From contig NZ_JASNNW010000015.1 in the NCBI RefSeq assembly GCF_030165005.1, forward strand, positions 62,001-126,000: a stretch of DNA of 64,000 nucleotides, given 5' to 3'. The notes below the pieces were generated by a model. It was given only the letters and a program-made list of their open reading frames with translations, did no database searches and was not told the origin of the DNA. The position numbers and the translations under genes are program-made. Source of the DNA: Blastococcus capsensis. Lineage in GTDB: Bacteria > Actinomycetota > Actinomycetes > Mycobacteriales > Geodermatophilaceae. Shown here one piece after another: positions 33,937-41,805 of the stretch (position 1 is the stretch's first letter; each line of letters begins with the position of its first letter).

Positions 33937-34013
33937 GTGTTCCCGCCCCCCGTGGCGGTGGAACGCACTGCCGCTGACCGGCGGACCGACCGGTTGCGGA
34001 AGGGGGAACTCCC

Positions 34014-34347
34014 GTGCGCGGCTCCGGCGGCACCACGGTGGTCCCGGTGGGCGAGGGTCCCGGGGGCGTCCTCGTGGACGGCGGCGGGCTTGCTCTGCAC
34101 CGGTCCGGCCGACGGGCGGATCGTGCGGCTGGCCGGGGCGGGCGGCCCGGTCGAGACCATCGCGCGGGTGCCCGGCCGACCGCTGGGCCTGGAGCTCCCC
34201 GGGAACGGGGAACTGCTCGTCTGCGCCTCCGCCGCCGGTCAGCCGGGGGTCTGGGCGCCGTACATGGCCGACAGCCAGATCCCCAGCAGGACGTCGACGA
34301 CGTCGGACTCGGCGATCGCCGGGCCGTCCCCGCTGAACGTCGCGTAG
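34014..34347 (+). pseudogene. SMP-30/strictosidine-synthase-like remnant, frameshifted and truncated
   Basis: Two reading frames together give a beta-propeller-like segment. The first frame gives TVVPVGEGPGGVLVDGGG, and after one extra base near 34083-34090 the next gives LLCTGPADGRIVRLAG and PGRPLGLELPGNGELLVCAS. This resembles the N-terminal blades of SMP-30/gluconolactonase or strictosidine-synthase-like proteins. Similarity ends near 34236, exactly where the oppositely oriented TetR gene begins to use the sequence (its stop is at 34239). About 75 residues of an expected 300 remain. The frame stays open to 34347 only by chance. Confidence 0.55.
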
Positions 34348-34892
34348 AGCACTCGTTCGTTCATCGACGTCAGGGCGACCGCGAGGTCTCGCGACGGCAG
34401 CCCGGGCAGGGCCGCTCCGCGGGCGCGCTCGGCGTCGATGGCGGTGGCGCACTGCTGCACCCAGCGCTCGAAGACCTCCGACCACAGCGCGCGCACCTCG
34501 TCGCTGGTCGACCGGGCCCGGGCCCACGCGACGGTGAGTGCCCGGTGTGCCCGGAAGGTCTCGTAGTAGGTCCCGATCGCCCGTGCCCAGCCGTCCCGCG
34601 GGGTGGTCGCCGGAGCGCCGAAGACCTCCCGCATCGCGGTGTCCGCCTCCGCGACGACGCGGTCGAGCAAGGACAGCAGGACGGCGTCCTTGGAGGAGAA
34701 GTAGAAGTAGAAGGTGGGCCGGGAGATGCCGGCCCCGCGGGCCAGGTCATCGACGGAGATGGCGGCCAACGGCCGGTCGGCGAGCAGTCGCTCGGCCGTG
34801 GCGAGGATCGCCAGCTCCCGGTCGTCGCCGGAGAGCCGGGCCGCCCGACGGCCGCGCCCGGCGCTGGGGGCGTCGTCCGGAGCAGCTGACAC
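34239..34892 (-). CDS. TetR-family regulator, EthR-like
   Basis: A 217-aa repressor. Residues about 28-75 form the TetR DNA-binding domain, with the helix-turn-helix SVDDLARGAGISRPTFYFYF followed by SSKDAVLLSLLD. The C-terminal ligand domain is all-helical, with no visible ligand motif. Divergent position next to an EthA-like monooxygenase mirrors the EthR/EthA arrangement of mycobacteria, so it likely represses that gene and perhaps itself. GTG at 34892 is the most plausible start, though no strong ribosome binding site is visible. Its 3' end overlaps the remnant at 34014. Confidence 0.85.
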   Translation of the reverse strand: MSAAPDDAPSAGRGRRAARLSGDDRELAILATAERLLADRPLAAISVDDLARGAGISRPTFYFYFSSKDAVLLSLLDRVVAEADTAMREVFGAPATTPRDGWARAIGTYYETFRAHRALTVAWARARSTSDEVRALWSEVFERWVQQCATAIDAERARGAALPGLPSRDLAVALTSMNERVLYATFSGDGPAIAESDVVDVLLGIWLSAMYGAQTPG

Positions 34893-34934
34893 GGGAGCGA
34901 GGATAGCCCCCGACGTGCGTGTCTCGACAGCGTG

Positions 34935-34962
34935 TTGACTCTTTCGACGGTCCGTCGATACG
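34935..34962 (+). promoter_or_regulatory. Promoter with palindromic operator for the monooxygenase gene
   Basis: TTGACT (34935-34940) and GATACG (34957-34962) are 16 bp apart. A perfect palindrome TCGACGG-T-CCGTCGA (34944-34958) fills the spacer and touches the -10. A dimer bound there would block RNA polymerase, which fits the divergent TetR protein as its ligand-responsive repressor (inference). Confidence 0.55.
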
Positions 34963-35034
34963 GTCGGTGGCCCAGCCTCGACCACGCCCAGACCGGGCTC
35001 CGGCCCGGCCGGACGAGACCCACCCGGAGAGCGC

Positions 35035-36537
35035 ATGAGCAGCGAGCACGTGGATGTCCTGATCGTCGGCGCCGGCCTCTCCGGCGTCGGCGCGGCCTGC
35101 CACCTGGAGACCCGACGGCCGGGCACGAGCTACGCGGTGCTGGAGTCCCGGGCCGCCCTGGGCGGAACCTGGGACCTCTTCCGCTACCCCGGGATCCGCT
35201 CGGACTCGGACATGTTCACCCTCGGTTACTCCTTCCGGCCGTGGGACGAGGCCGAGTCGATCGCCGACGGTCCGGCCATCCGGCGTTACATCGAGGACAC
35301 CGCTCGCGAGTACGGCGTCACCGACAAGATCCGGTACCACCACCGGGTGGTCTCGGCGGAGTGGTCGTCGGCGGACGCGCGCTGGACGGTGACCGCCCGA
35401 CGCACCGACACGGGTGAGACGGTGCAGCTGACCTGCACCTGGCTGTCGGTGTGCTCGGGCTACTACCGGTACGACGAGGGCTTCCGTCCCCGCTTCGAGG
35501 GGGAGGAGCGCTTCCGCGGGCAGCTGGTGCACCCGCAGCACTGGCCCGAGGACCTCGACGTCACCGGCAGGAAGGTCGTCGTCATCGGCAGCGGCGCCAC
35601 CGCCGTCACCCTGGTGCCCAACCTCGCCGAGCGGGCCGAGCACGTCACCATGCTGCAGCGCACGCCCAGCTACATCATGTCGCTGCCCAGCCGCGACCCG
35701 CTGGCGCAGGCGCTGCGCACGAAGCTGCCGGCGAAGGTGGCCTATCCCATCGTCCGGTGGAAGAACGTGCTCACGTCCACGGCCATCTTCCAGCTCAGCC
35801 GCCACCGGCCCGCTCTGGTGCGTTCCCTCATCCGCCGGCTCACCGCCAAGCAGCTGCCGGCCGGATTCGACGTCGACACGCACTTCAACCCGCCGTACGA
35901 CCCCTGGGACCAGCGGCTCTGCCTCGTCCCCGACGGGGACCTGTTCCGCGCGCTGCGCAAGGGGACCGCGTCGATCGCCACCGACCGGATCCGCACGTTC
36001 ACCGAACACGGCATCGAGCTGGATTCCGGTCGGCACCTGGACGCCGACGTCGTCGTGACCGCCACCGGCCTGAACCTGCTGCCGGTGGGCGGCATGACCC
36101 TCGCGGTCGACCGGCAGCCGGTCGACCTGTCGGAGACGGTGTCCTACAAGGGGATGATGATCTCCGGCGTCCCGAACTTCGCCATGGTCGTCGGCTACAC
36201 CAACGCCTCCTGGACGCTGAAGGCCGACCTGGTCAACGGCTACGTCTGCCGGTTGCTCGACCACCTCGACGCCCACGGCTACGCGTCGGCGACACCGGTG
36301 GCTCCGCCGGAGGGTGCCGACGCGCCGTTCCTGGACCTGGCGGCCGGCTACGTGCAGCGCAGCCTGGGCGGCCTGCCGAAGCAGGGGCGCCGGGCACCCT
36401 GGCGCCTGCACCAGAACTACCTCCGCGACGTCGCGGTGATGCGCCGCGGGCCGCTCGAGGACCATGGGATGACCTTCCGGTCCCGCACCACGCCCGGCGT
36501 CCTCTCCGGCGCGGCGGCCGAGCGGGCGGTGGCGTGA
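35035..36537 (+). CDS. Flavin-containing (Baeyer-Villiger-type) monooxygenase, EthA-like
   Basis: A 500-aa two-dinucleotide-fold monooxygenase that would insert oxygen into a ketone or oxidise a sulfur compound using NADPH and FAD. The FAD motif GAGLSGVGAACHL is at residues 12-24, and the NADPH motif VVVIGSGATAVTL is at about 182-194. FRGQLVHPQHWPED lies between them, similar to the FxGxxxHxxxW fingerprint. LGGTWDLFRYPGIRSDSDMF is very close to EthA-type enzymes. The ATG has CGGAGAG three bases upstream. It overlaps the SDR gene downstream. Confidence 0.88.
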   Translation: MSSEHVDVLIVGAGLSGVGAACHLETRRPGTSYAVLESRAALGGTWDLFRYPGIRSDSDMFTLGYSFRPWDEAESIADGPAIRRYIEDTAREYGVTDKIRYHHRVVSAEWSSADARWTVTARRTDTGETVQLTCTWLSVCSGYYRYDEGFRPRFEGEERFRGQLVHPQHWPEDLDVTGRKVVVIGSGATAVTLVPNLAERAEHVTMLQRTPSYIMSLPSRDPLAQALRTKLPAKVAYPIVRWKNVLTSTAIFQLSRHRPALVRSLIRRLTAKQLPAGFDVDTHFNPPYDPWDQRLCLVPDGDLFRALRKGTASIATDRIRTFTEHGIELDSGRHLDADVVVTATGLNLLPVGGMTLAVDRQPVDLSETVSYKGMMISGVPNFAMVVGYTNASWTLKADLVNGYVCRLLDHLDAHGYASATPVAPPEGADAPFLDLAAGYVQRSLGGLPKQGRRAPWRLHQNYLRDVAVMRRGPLEDHGMTFRSRTTPGVLSGAAAERAVA

Positions 36538-37379
36538 TGCAGCCCTACGACTTCGCCGAGGGAACGGCGATCGTCACCGGCGCGGCCAGCGGCATCGGCG
36601 AGGCCCTGGCGGTGCAGCTGGCCGCACGCGGCAGCCACCTGGTCCTGCTCGACCGCGACGCCGAACGGCTCGAGGGCGTGGCCGGCCGGATCCGGAGCGC
36701 CCACCCGGCCCTGCGGGTGAGCACGCACGTGGTCGACCTGGCGGACGACGAGGCAACGGCGGCGACCGGCGAGCGGCTCGCCGCCCAGCACCCGGAGACG
36801 ACGCTGCTGGTGAACAACGCCGGGGTGGCGCTGGGCGGGCGCTTCGACCAGGTGACCCTGGAGGAGTTCGACTGGGTCATGGCGATCAACTTCTCCGCCG
36901 TCGTCCGGCTCACCCACGCCATGCTGCCGGTGCTCAAGGCGAACCGCGGCGCTCACGTGGTCAACGTGTCGAGCGTGTTCGGCATCTTCGCCCCGGCCGG
37001 GCAGGCGGCCTACTCGGCCAGCAAGTTCGCGGTCCGGGGGTTCAGCGAGTCGCTGCGCCACGAGCTGGCCGAGGACGGCGTCGGCGTCACCGTGGTGCAC
37101 CCTGGGGGCATCCGCACCCGGATCGCCGAGAGCGCCCGGACCGGCTCCGGCGTCTCGGTCGAGGAGTACGAGGAAGGGCGCAAGCAGTTCGCCAGGCTGC
37201 TCCGGATGCCCCCGGAGGACGCGGCGGCGCAGATCGTCGCGGCGATCGGGAAGCGGCGCCCGCGACTGCTCATCGGCTGGAGCGCGAAGGTGCCCGACGT
37301 GCTCGTCCGGCTGATGCCCGGCACCTACTGGCGGCTGATCGCCCGGCGGGCGGCGCCGGCGAAGCCGGCCGGGGCCTGA
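36537..37379 (+). CDS. Short-chain dehydrogenase/reductase
   Basis: A 280-aa classical SDR. TGAASGIGEALAVQL holds the cofactor loop, NNAG follows at about residue 96, the catalytic Ser lies in VSSVFGIF and YSASK holds the Tyr/Lys pair. The C-terminal 30 residues (RPRLLIGWSAKVPDVLVRLM) form an amphipathic extension seen in SDRs that partner with flavin monooxygenases. The ATG overlaps the monooxygenase stop by one base (TGATG), so they are co-translated. It could make or use the ketone handled by the monooxygenase (inference). Confidence 0.88.
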   Translation: MQPYDFAEGTAIVTGAASGIGEALAVQLAARGSHLVLLDRDAERLEGVAGRIRSAHPALRVSTHVVDLADDEATAATGERLAAQHPETTLLVNNAGVALGGRFDQVTLEEFDWVMAINFSAVVRLTHAMLPVLKANRGAHVVNVSSVFGIFAPAGQAAYSASKFAVRGFSESLRHELAEDGVGVTVVHPGGIRTRIAESARTGSGVSVEEYEEGRKQFARLLRMPPEDAAAQIVAAIGKRRPRLLIGWSAKVPDVLVRLMPGTYWRLIARRAAPAKPAGA

Positions 37380-37421
37380 GGGCAGCCGAAAAGCGGTTGC
37401 GGCGGGCGGTAGAACCAGGAG

Positions 37422-38435
37422 GTGACCGCCCCCGCGTCCCGCATCGTCGAGCTGGGTCCCGGCGACGACCCGTTCACCTCGTGGTGCCGGGTGTGGGCGG
37501 CCGCGCAGCGAGCCGACCGCCCCGACGACCCCCCTCGTCCCGCGCAGGAGCACGTCGCGCTGGGCCGTGAGCTCGCCGCACCCGGCGGCTCGCGGGACGG
37601 CGTGCACCGGGCGGCTGTGGCCGACGGTGCCGTGGTGGGGGCACTGCGGGTGATCTTCCCGCTGAAGGACAACACCTCCCTCGCCGTCCTGGACGTCGCG
37701 GTGCACCCCGCGCACCGCCGGCGGGGCCTGGGCAGCGACCTGCTGGCGGTGGGCCGCGCGCTCGCCACGGAACGCGGCCGCACCGTGCTCATCGCCGAGG
37801 TCGACGAGGCGGCGCCGGGTGCGCCGGGGCGGACGTTCGCGGAGCGGCACGGCTGGGCGTGCGATCTGACCGAGACCCGCCGCGACCTGGTGCTGCCGGT
37901 GGACGAGGACCGGCTGTCGGCCCTCGAGGCCGAGGCGGCGCGGACGAGCGCCGGGTACAGGATCGTCACCTGGCGCGACCGCACCCCGGACCCGCTGCTG
38001 GAGGACCGTGCTCTGCTGGAACGGCGGATGACGACCGACGCCCCGCACGGCGACCTGCCGGTCGAGGAGGAGGAGTGGGACGGCGAGCGCATCCGCGAGC
38101 ACGAGCGGTCCCACGTCGCCCGCGGGCGGGCGGTGCTCTCCACCGGTGCGGTCACCGGCGACGGGCGGCTGGTCGCGTTCACCGATCTGCAGGTGTCGCT
38201 GGGACAGCCCGAGCGCGCCCACCAGGGCGGCACCCTGGTCCTCCGTGAGCACCGGGGGCGCCGGCTGGGCGCCCGGATCAAGGCGGCCGTACTGCGCGAC
38301 CTGGCCGCGCGGTTCCCCGAGGTCCGCCGGATCAGCACGTACAACTCCGAGAGCAACACGCCCATGGTGGCGGTCAACGAGGCCCTCGGCTTCCGGCTCG
38401 CCGGGCAGCTGTCGTCCTGGTCGCTCCGGCTGTGA
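37422..38435 (+). CDS. Tandem GNAT acetyltransferase
   Basis: A 337-aa protein with two GNAT domains. The first (about residues 10-160) has the acetyl-CoA loop VAVHPAHRRRGLGSDLL. The second (about 175-335) has VLREHRGRRLGARIKAAVL and the C-terminal NSESNTPMVAVNEALGFRL. Both have the R/Q-x-x-G-x-G/A pattern, although the second has a Gly-Ala instead of Gly-Gly. Tandem proteins of this type resemble mycothiol synthase in layout but lack enough similarity for that call. Substrate unknown. GTG start at 37422. Confidence 0.8.
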   Translation: MTAPASRIVELGPGDDPFTSWCRVWAAAQRADRPDDPPRPAQEHVALGRELAAPGGSRDGVHRAAVADGAVVGALRVIFPLKDNTSLAVLDVAVHPAHRRRGLGSDLLAVGRALATERGRTVLIAEVDEAAPGAPGRTFAERHGWACDLTETRRDLVLPVDEDRLSALEAEAARTSAGYRIVTWRDRTPDPLLEDRALLERRMTTDAPHGDLPVEEEEWDGERIREHERSHVARGRAVLSTGAVTGDGRLVAFTDLQVSLGQPERAHQGGTLVLREHRGRRLGARIKAAVLRDLAARFPEVRRISTYNSESNTPMVAVNEALGFRLAGQLSSWSLRL

Positions 38436-38493
38436 CCGCGCCGTCGCCGGGTGCCGGCGGCACCCGGCGGCCCCGGGACCGCAGACTGGTCGG

Positions 38494-39147
38494 GTGCTGA
38501 CCGTTCCGCCGGAGTTCGTCCGCGCCCACACCCGTCCCGTGCGGCCCGCGCTGGTGCCGGAGGTGGAGCTGCTGGTCGCCGCCGACGTCGTCGCCCTCTG
38601 GGAGGCGATGGAGACCGAGCTCGGCCGCACCTCCACCGATCCACCATTCTGGGCCGCGGCGTGGCCGGGTGGCCAGGCGCTCGCGCGGTACGTCCTCGAT
38701 CATCCCGAGCTCGTCGCCGGGCGCAGGGTCCTCGACCTCGGTGCCGGCAGCGGGCTGGTCTCCGTCGCCGCCATCCGGGCCGGTGCAGCCGCGGTGCTGG
38801 CCAGTGACGTCGATCCGTTCGCGCTGACCGCGGTCGCCGTCAACGCCGAGCTGAACGGGACGGCGGGCATCACGCCGGTGGGCGACGTGCTGGGCGACGG
38901 GCCGCCCGACGTGGGCCTGGTCCTGGCCGGCGACGTCTGCTACGACCGCGAGATGACCGACCGGGTGCTGCCGTTCCTGGCTGCCGCCCGCGCGGGAGGG
39001 GCCGTCGTGCTGATCGGCGACCCGGGGCGGATCTACCTGCCGGAGGACCGGCTGATCGCGCTGGCGGTGTACGACGTCCCCGACACCGAGCCCTCGCCCA
39101 CGCAACCCACGAGCGTGCGCCGGACGACGGTGTGGCGGCTGCCCTGA
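38494..39147 (+). CDS. Class I SAM-dependent methyltransferase (METTL/ETFB-lysine type)
   Basis: A 217-aa methyltransferase. The SAM-binding motif VLDLGAGSGLVSVAAIRAGA (motif I) and VLASDVDPFALTAVAVNAE (motif II) are clear, and AGDVCYDREMTDRVLPFL is the DxxY-type motif of the METTL20/Nnt1 family. These enzymes methylate protein lysines or small molecules; the target here is unknown. The start is GTG at 38494. It is followed by a long non-coding stretch with the c-di-AMP riboswitch. Confidence 0.82.
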   Translation: MLTVPPEFVRAHTRPVRPALVPEVELLVAADVVALWEAMETELGRTSTDPPFWAAAWPGGQALARYVLDHPELVAGRRVLDLGAGSGLVSVAAIRAGAAAVLASDVDPFALTAVAVNAELNGTAGITPVGDVLGDGPPDVGLVLAGDVCYDREMTDRVLPFLAAARAGGAVVLIGDPGRIYLPEDRLIALAVYDVPDTEPSPTQPTSVRRTTVWRLP

Positions 39148-39599
39148 GACCCCAGGCCCGCCGAGCTCTTGTCACCGGGGGATTGTCACGGCCCGATAAC
39201 GATGGTTACCGTGGCTCCGCCCGGCCGGTCGTTCCCTCCCCATCCGGGGAGGTCGGCCCGGGCGCCGCCGAGTCGCCCGCAGTCATCGTGCCGCGGGCGA
39301 GCCGGGGACCCACCGCAGCACTGGGGTGAATCGCGCGCCGCGCACGTCGCGGCGCGGGTAGGGCCGCTTCCCGCCGAATCCGTCCCCACCGGTAGGCGGC
39401 CATCGGAAGAAACGGAGCGCCGCCGCATGGCGAGCCCACAGGGCCACCAGGCACGGAACCGCCGCAGGCACGCAGACTCGCGGGCGCCGTCCCCGCGCTG
39501 AGCCCAGGCGTCCCGCCTCACCGCTGCCTCGACCATCCCGCAGCAGCCCGCCGCATCCGGGCCGCCTGCTGTGCCTCGTACCAGGAGCAGTTCCTCCCC
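39148..39599 (+). other. Leader region of the transglycosylase-like gene
   Basis: 452 bp without a normal gene. It holds a possible promoter (TTGTCA at 39183-39188, TTACCG 17 bp later) and the riboswitch. It also holds a possible 25-codon leader reading frame (39426-39501, ATG to TGA) of unclear meaning and about 100 bp before the start codon of the next gene. Confidence 0.5.
39262..39420 (+). promoter_or_regulatory. c-di-AMP riboswitch (ydaO-yuaA type)
   Basis: Conserved blocks of the ydaO class appear in order: an 8-bp stem TCGCCCGC/GCGGGCGA (39273-39280 with 39293-39300), then GCCGGGGACCCA and GGGGTGAATC, then GGGTAGGGC, CCGCCGAATCCGTC and GGTAGGCGG. This class senses c-di-AMP and usually turns off genes for cell-wall hydrolases and osmolyte handling. 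In actinobacteria it commonly precedes rpf-like genes, as here. Exact ends are approximate. Confidence 0.9.
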
Positions 39600-40511
39600 A
39601 TGAACCTTCCCGTCACCTCGATCGCCCGTGCACTGCGTCCGACGGCCGGTCGCCGCCGCGTCCCCGGGCCGGCCCGCCGCGCGGGGCTCCTGCTGGCGGT
39701 CGCTGCCGCGGGCGGCCTCGTCGCCGGCGTCGTCGTCGCCGACGAGCCGGCCGCGCACGCCGAGCCGCGACTGGCGTCGGTGAGCGTCGCCGAGCAGCTC
39801 GGCATCCCGGCCGGGGCGCCCGCCGACGTGGCCGAGGTCGCCGACACCGCGGCCGAGTCGCTGGAGCGGCTCGCCGCCAGCCGCAGCGAGCGCGCCGCCG
39901 AGCAGACCGCCGCGGCGCAGGCCCGGGCCGCGGCCGAGCAGGCCGAGCTCGACCGTCGGGCTGCCGAGGAGGCGGCGCGGATCGCGGCCGAGGAGGCCGC
40001 GCGCCAGGCTGCCGAGGAGGCGGCCCGCCAGGAGGCTGCCCGCCAGGAGGCCGCCCGCCAGGAGGCCGCCCGCCAGGAGGCCGCCCGCCAGGAGGCCGCC
40101 CGCCAGGAGGGCGCCCGCCAGGCGGCCGAGGAGGCTGCCCGTCAGGCGGCCGCGCGGCAGGCCGAGGCTGCGGCTCGTCCGAGCCGGGCCGCGGCCGCAC
40201 CGGCTGCACCTACCGCGCCGTCCGGGTCCTACCAGGGCTACGCCATGCAGCAGCTCGGTGGCTCCGGCAGCGAGTTCGGCTGCCTGGAGAAGCTGTGGGG
40301 CAAGGAGAGCGGCTGGAACCCCGACGCGCAGAACCCGCGCAGCACCGCCTACGGCATCCCGCAGTTCCTCGACTCCACCTGGGCCGGCACGGGCATCGCC
40401 AAGACCTCCGACGGCTACCGGCAGATCGACGCGGGGCTCATCTACATCGAGAACCGTTACGGCTCGCCCTGCGGCGCGTGGGCGCACTCGCAGAACAAGG
40501 GCTGGTACTGA
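39600..40511 (+). CDS. Secreted lytic-transglycosylase-like protein
   Basis: A 303-aa exported muralytic protein. The signal peptide has a twin basic start and hydrophobic core (RAGLLLAVAAAGGLVAGVVVA), with likely cleavage after AHA. A region of about 120 residues rich in Ala, Glu, Gln and Arg (about 80-200) forms a helical rod and includes repeated AARQE units. The C-terminal domain (about 215-303) has a lysozyme-like fold: LWGKESGWNPDAQN holds the likely catalytic Glu, and AYGIPQFLDSTW follows. Control by the upstream c-di-AMP riboswitch ties it to growth or turgor. Two C-terminal cysteines may pair. Confidence 0.85.
   Translation: MNLPVTSIARALRPTAGRRRVPGPARRAGLLLAVAAAGGLVAGVVVADEPAAHAEPRLASVSVAEQLGIPAGAPADVAEVADTAAESLERLAASRSERAAEQTAAAQARAAAEQAELDRRAAEEAARIAAEEAARQAAEEAARQEAARQEAARQEAARQEAARQEAARQEGARQAAEEAARQAAARQAEAAARPSRAAAAPAAPTAPSGSYQGYAMQQLGGSGSEFGCLEKLWGKESGWNPDAQNPRSTAYGIPQFLDSTWAGTGIAKTSDGYRQIDAGLIYIENRYGSPCGAWAHSQNKGWY
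40020..40125 (+). repeat. 15-bp tandem repeat encoding AARQE
   Basis: About seven copies of GCCCGCCAGGAGGCC, differing mostly at one base. They encode Ala-Ala-Arg-Gln-Glu in the rod domain of the transglycosylase-like protein. Copy number could vary between strains without changing the reading frame. The AGGAGG in each copy resembles a ribosome binding site but is not followed by suitable starts. Confidence 0.85.
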
Positions 40512-40513
40512 GA

Positions 40514-40569
40514 GGTCCCCTGTGCCCCCGACGCCTCGCGGACTCGGCGCGGGGCCCTGCAGAGGGGCC
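40514..40569 (+). terminator. Long GC hairpin after the transglycosylase gene (repeat family copy 2)
   Basis: It begins three bases after the stop. Outer arms (TCCCC region with GGGGCC) and inner arms CCCCG/CGGGG pair. It shares the core GGGGCCCTGCA and overall layout with 18502-18556. It lies between convergent genes and probably serves both. Confidence 0.6.
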
Positions 40570-40614
40570 GCCGTCCTCCCGCCCATGCACGCTCGCGACG
40601 GGACCGGCGCGCAG

Positions 40615-41805
40615 TCAGTCGAGCAGCCCGGCCTCGGCCTTCGCGGTGAGGGCCGTGCGGACCGCCTCGTCGACGGTGTCGGCGAAGGCCGGGTCGACCG
40701 CGCTGCGGGCGAGGACGGCGTCGATCATCCCGGGTATCAGCCCGGCGTCGACGCTGAGCACGAGCGTGCCCCCGGCGGCGAGGAAGCGGACGGCGCGCTC
40801 GCCCGGTGGGACGTCCCGCACGGCGGCCGCGTTGGCGAGGTCGTCGGAGACGATCACACCGTCGAAACCGAGCCGGTCGCGCAGCAGGTCGGTGACGACC
40901 GTCCGGGAGAACGCCGCCTGGTTCGCCGGGTCGAGCCGGGTGTAGATCGCCGACGACACCATCACGAAGGGGTCGGCCGCCGTGCGGGCCAGCGCGTCCG
41001 CGAATGCGGTCACCTGCTCGTCTCCGGCCGTGGTCACGGTGTCGACGACGCCGGCGCTGGTGTCGGTGTTGGCGGCCACCCGGCCGAGTCCGGGGAAGTG
41101 CTTGAGCGTCGGTACGACGCCGTGGGCGGCCAGTCCATCGGCGATGGCAGCGGCGTCCACGGCCACCTCCGGGCCGGTATTGCCGTACTGCCGCTCGAAG
41201 TACCCGATCGGCTCGTTGCCCGCCTCGGTGCCGGCCGGCACGACATCGGCGACCGGCGCGAGGTTGAGGTTGAGGCCGGCCGAGGCCATCGACGCCCCCA
41301 GGCCGTCGCCGAGCGCGGCGAGCTGCTCGGCCGGCAGCGCGCCCTGCTCGACCGCCGTGGGCAGGGCGTCGAAGCCGCGACCGCGCAGCGTCTGGACCTT
41401 GCCACCCTCCTGGTCGGCGGCCAGCCACAGCCGCGGACCCGGGGCCTTTTCCTGCCAGTCGGTGGCGGTGGCGGCGAGTTCGGCGGCAGCCGTGGTGGAG
41501 CGCCCGGCGAGGAACACCCCGCCCGCGCCCTGCTGGACCAGATCGTCGGCTGCTCCCAGCTCGTCGAGCGGGACCCCGGCGACGAAGAGCTGCGCCACCC
41601 GGGCCCGGCGGTCCAGCCCGGTCAGCGCTGCGTCGACGGCCGCCTCGGGGCCCTGGGCGGCCGCGGCGCGCTCCGGGGCCACCGTCCGCACAGCGGCGGC
41701 GTCCGCCGTCGCAGACGCGAGACGGGTGGGCGTGCCGGCACAGCCGGCCAGCACACCGCAGAGCGCCAGAGAGGCCAGGGTCGACAGGCCGCCGCGGAGT
41801 CGCAC
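40615..41805 (-). CDS. Glycoside hydrolase family 3 lipoprotein
   Basis: A 396-aa exported protein. The signal and lipobox LAGC (Cys about 22) make it a lipoprotein. The catalytic barrel shows LWLAADQEGGKVQTLRG, NLAPVADV, KHFPGLGRVAANTDTSAG and GVIVSDDLANAAA, the last containing the nucleophile Asp. NagZ-type beta-N-acetylhexosaminidases carry a DSH histidine shortly after KHFPGHG; here the segment reads NTDTSAG with no His, so catalytic detail may differ. The GTG start follows GGGAG. A role in peptidoglycan recycling is suggested by the neighbouring transglycosylase-like gene, but remains inference. Confidence 0.8.
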   Translation of the reverse strand: MRLRGGLSTLASLALCGVLAGCAGTPTRLASATADAAAVRTVAPERAAAAQGPEAAVDAALTGLDRRARVAQLFVAGVPLDELGAADDLVQQGAGGVFLAGRSTTAAAELAATATDWQEKAPGPRLWLAADQEGGKVQTLRGRGFDALPTAVEQGALPAEQLAALGDGLGASMASAGLNLNLAPVADVVPAGTEAGNEPIGYFERQYGNTGPEVAVDAAAIADGLAAHGVVPTLKHFPGLGRVAANTDTSAGVVDTVTTAGDEQVTAFADALARTAADPFVMVSSAIYTRLDPANQAAFSRTVVTDLLRDRLGFDGVIVSDDLANAAAVRDVPPGERAVRFLAAGGTLVLSVDAGLIPGMIDAVLARSAVDPAFADTVDEAVRTALTAKAEAGLLD

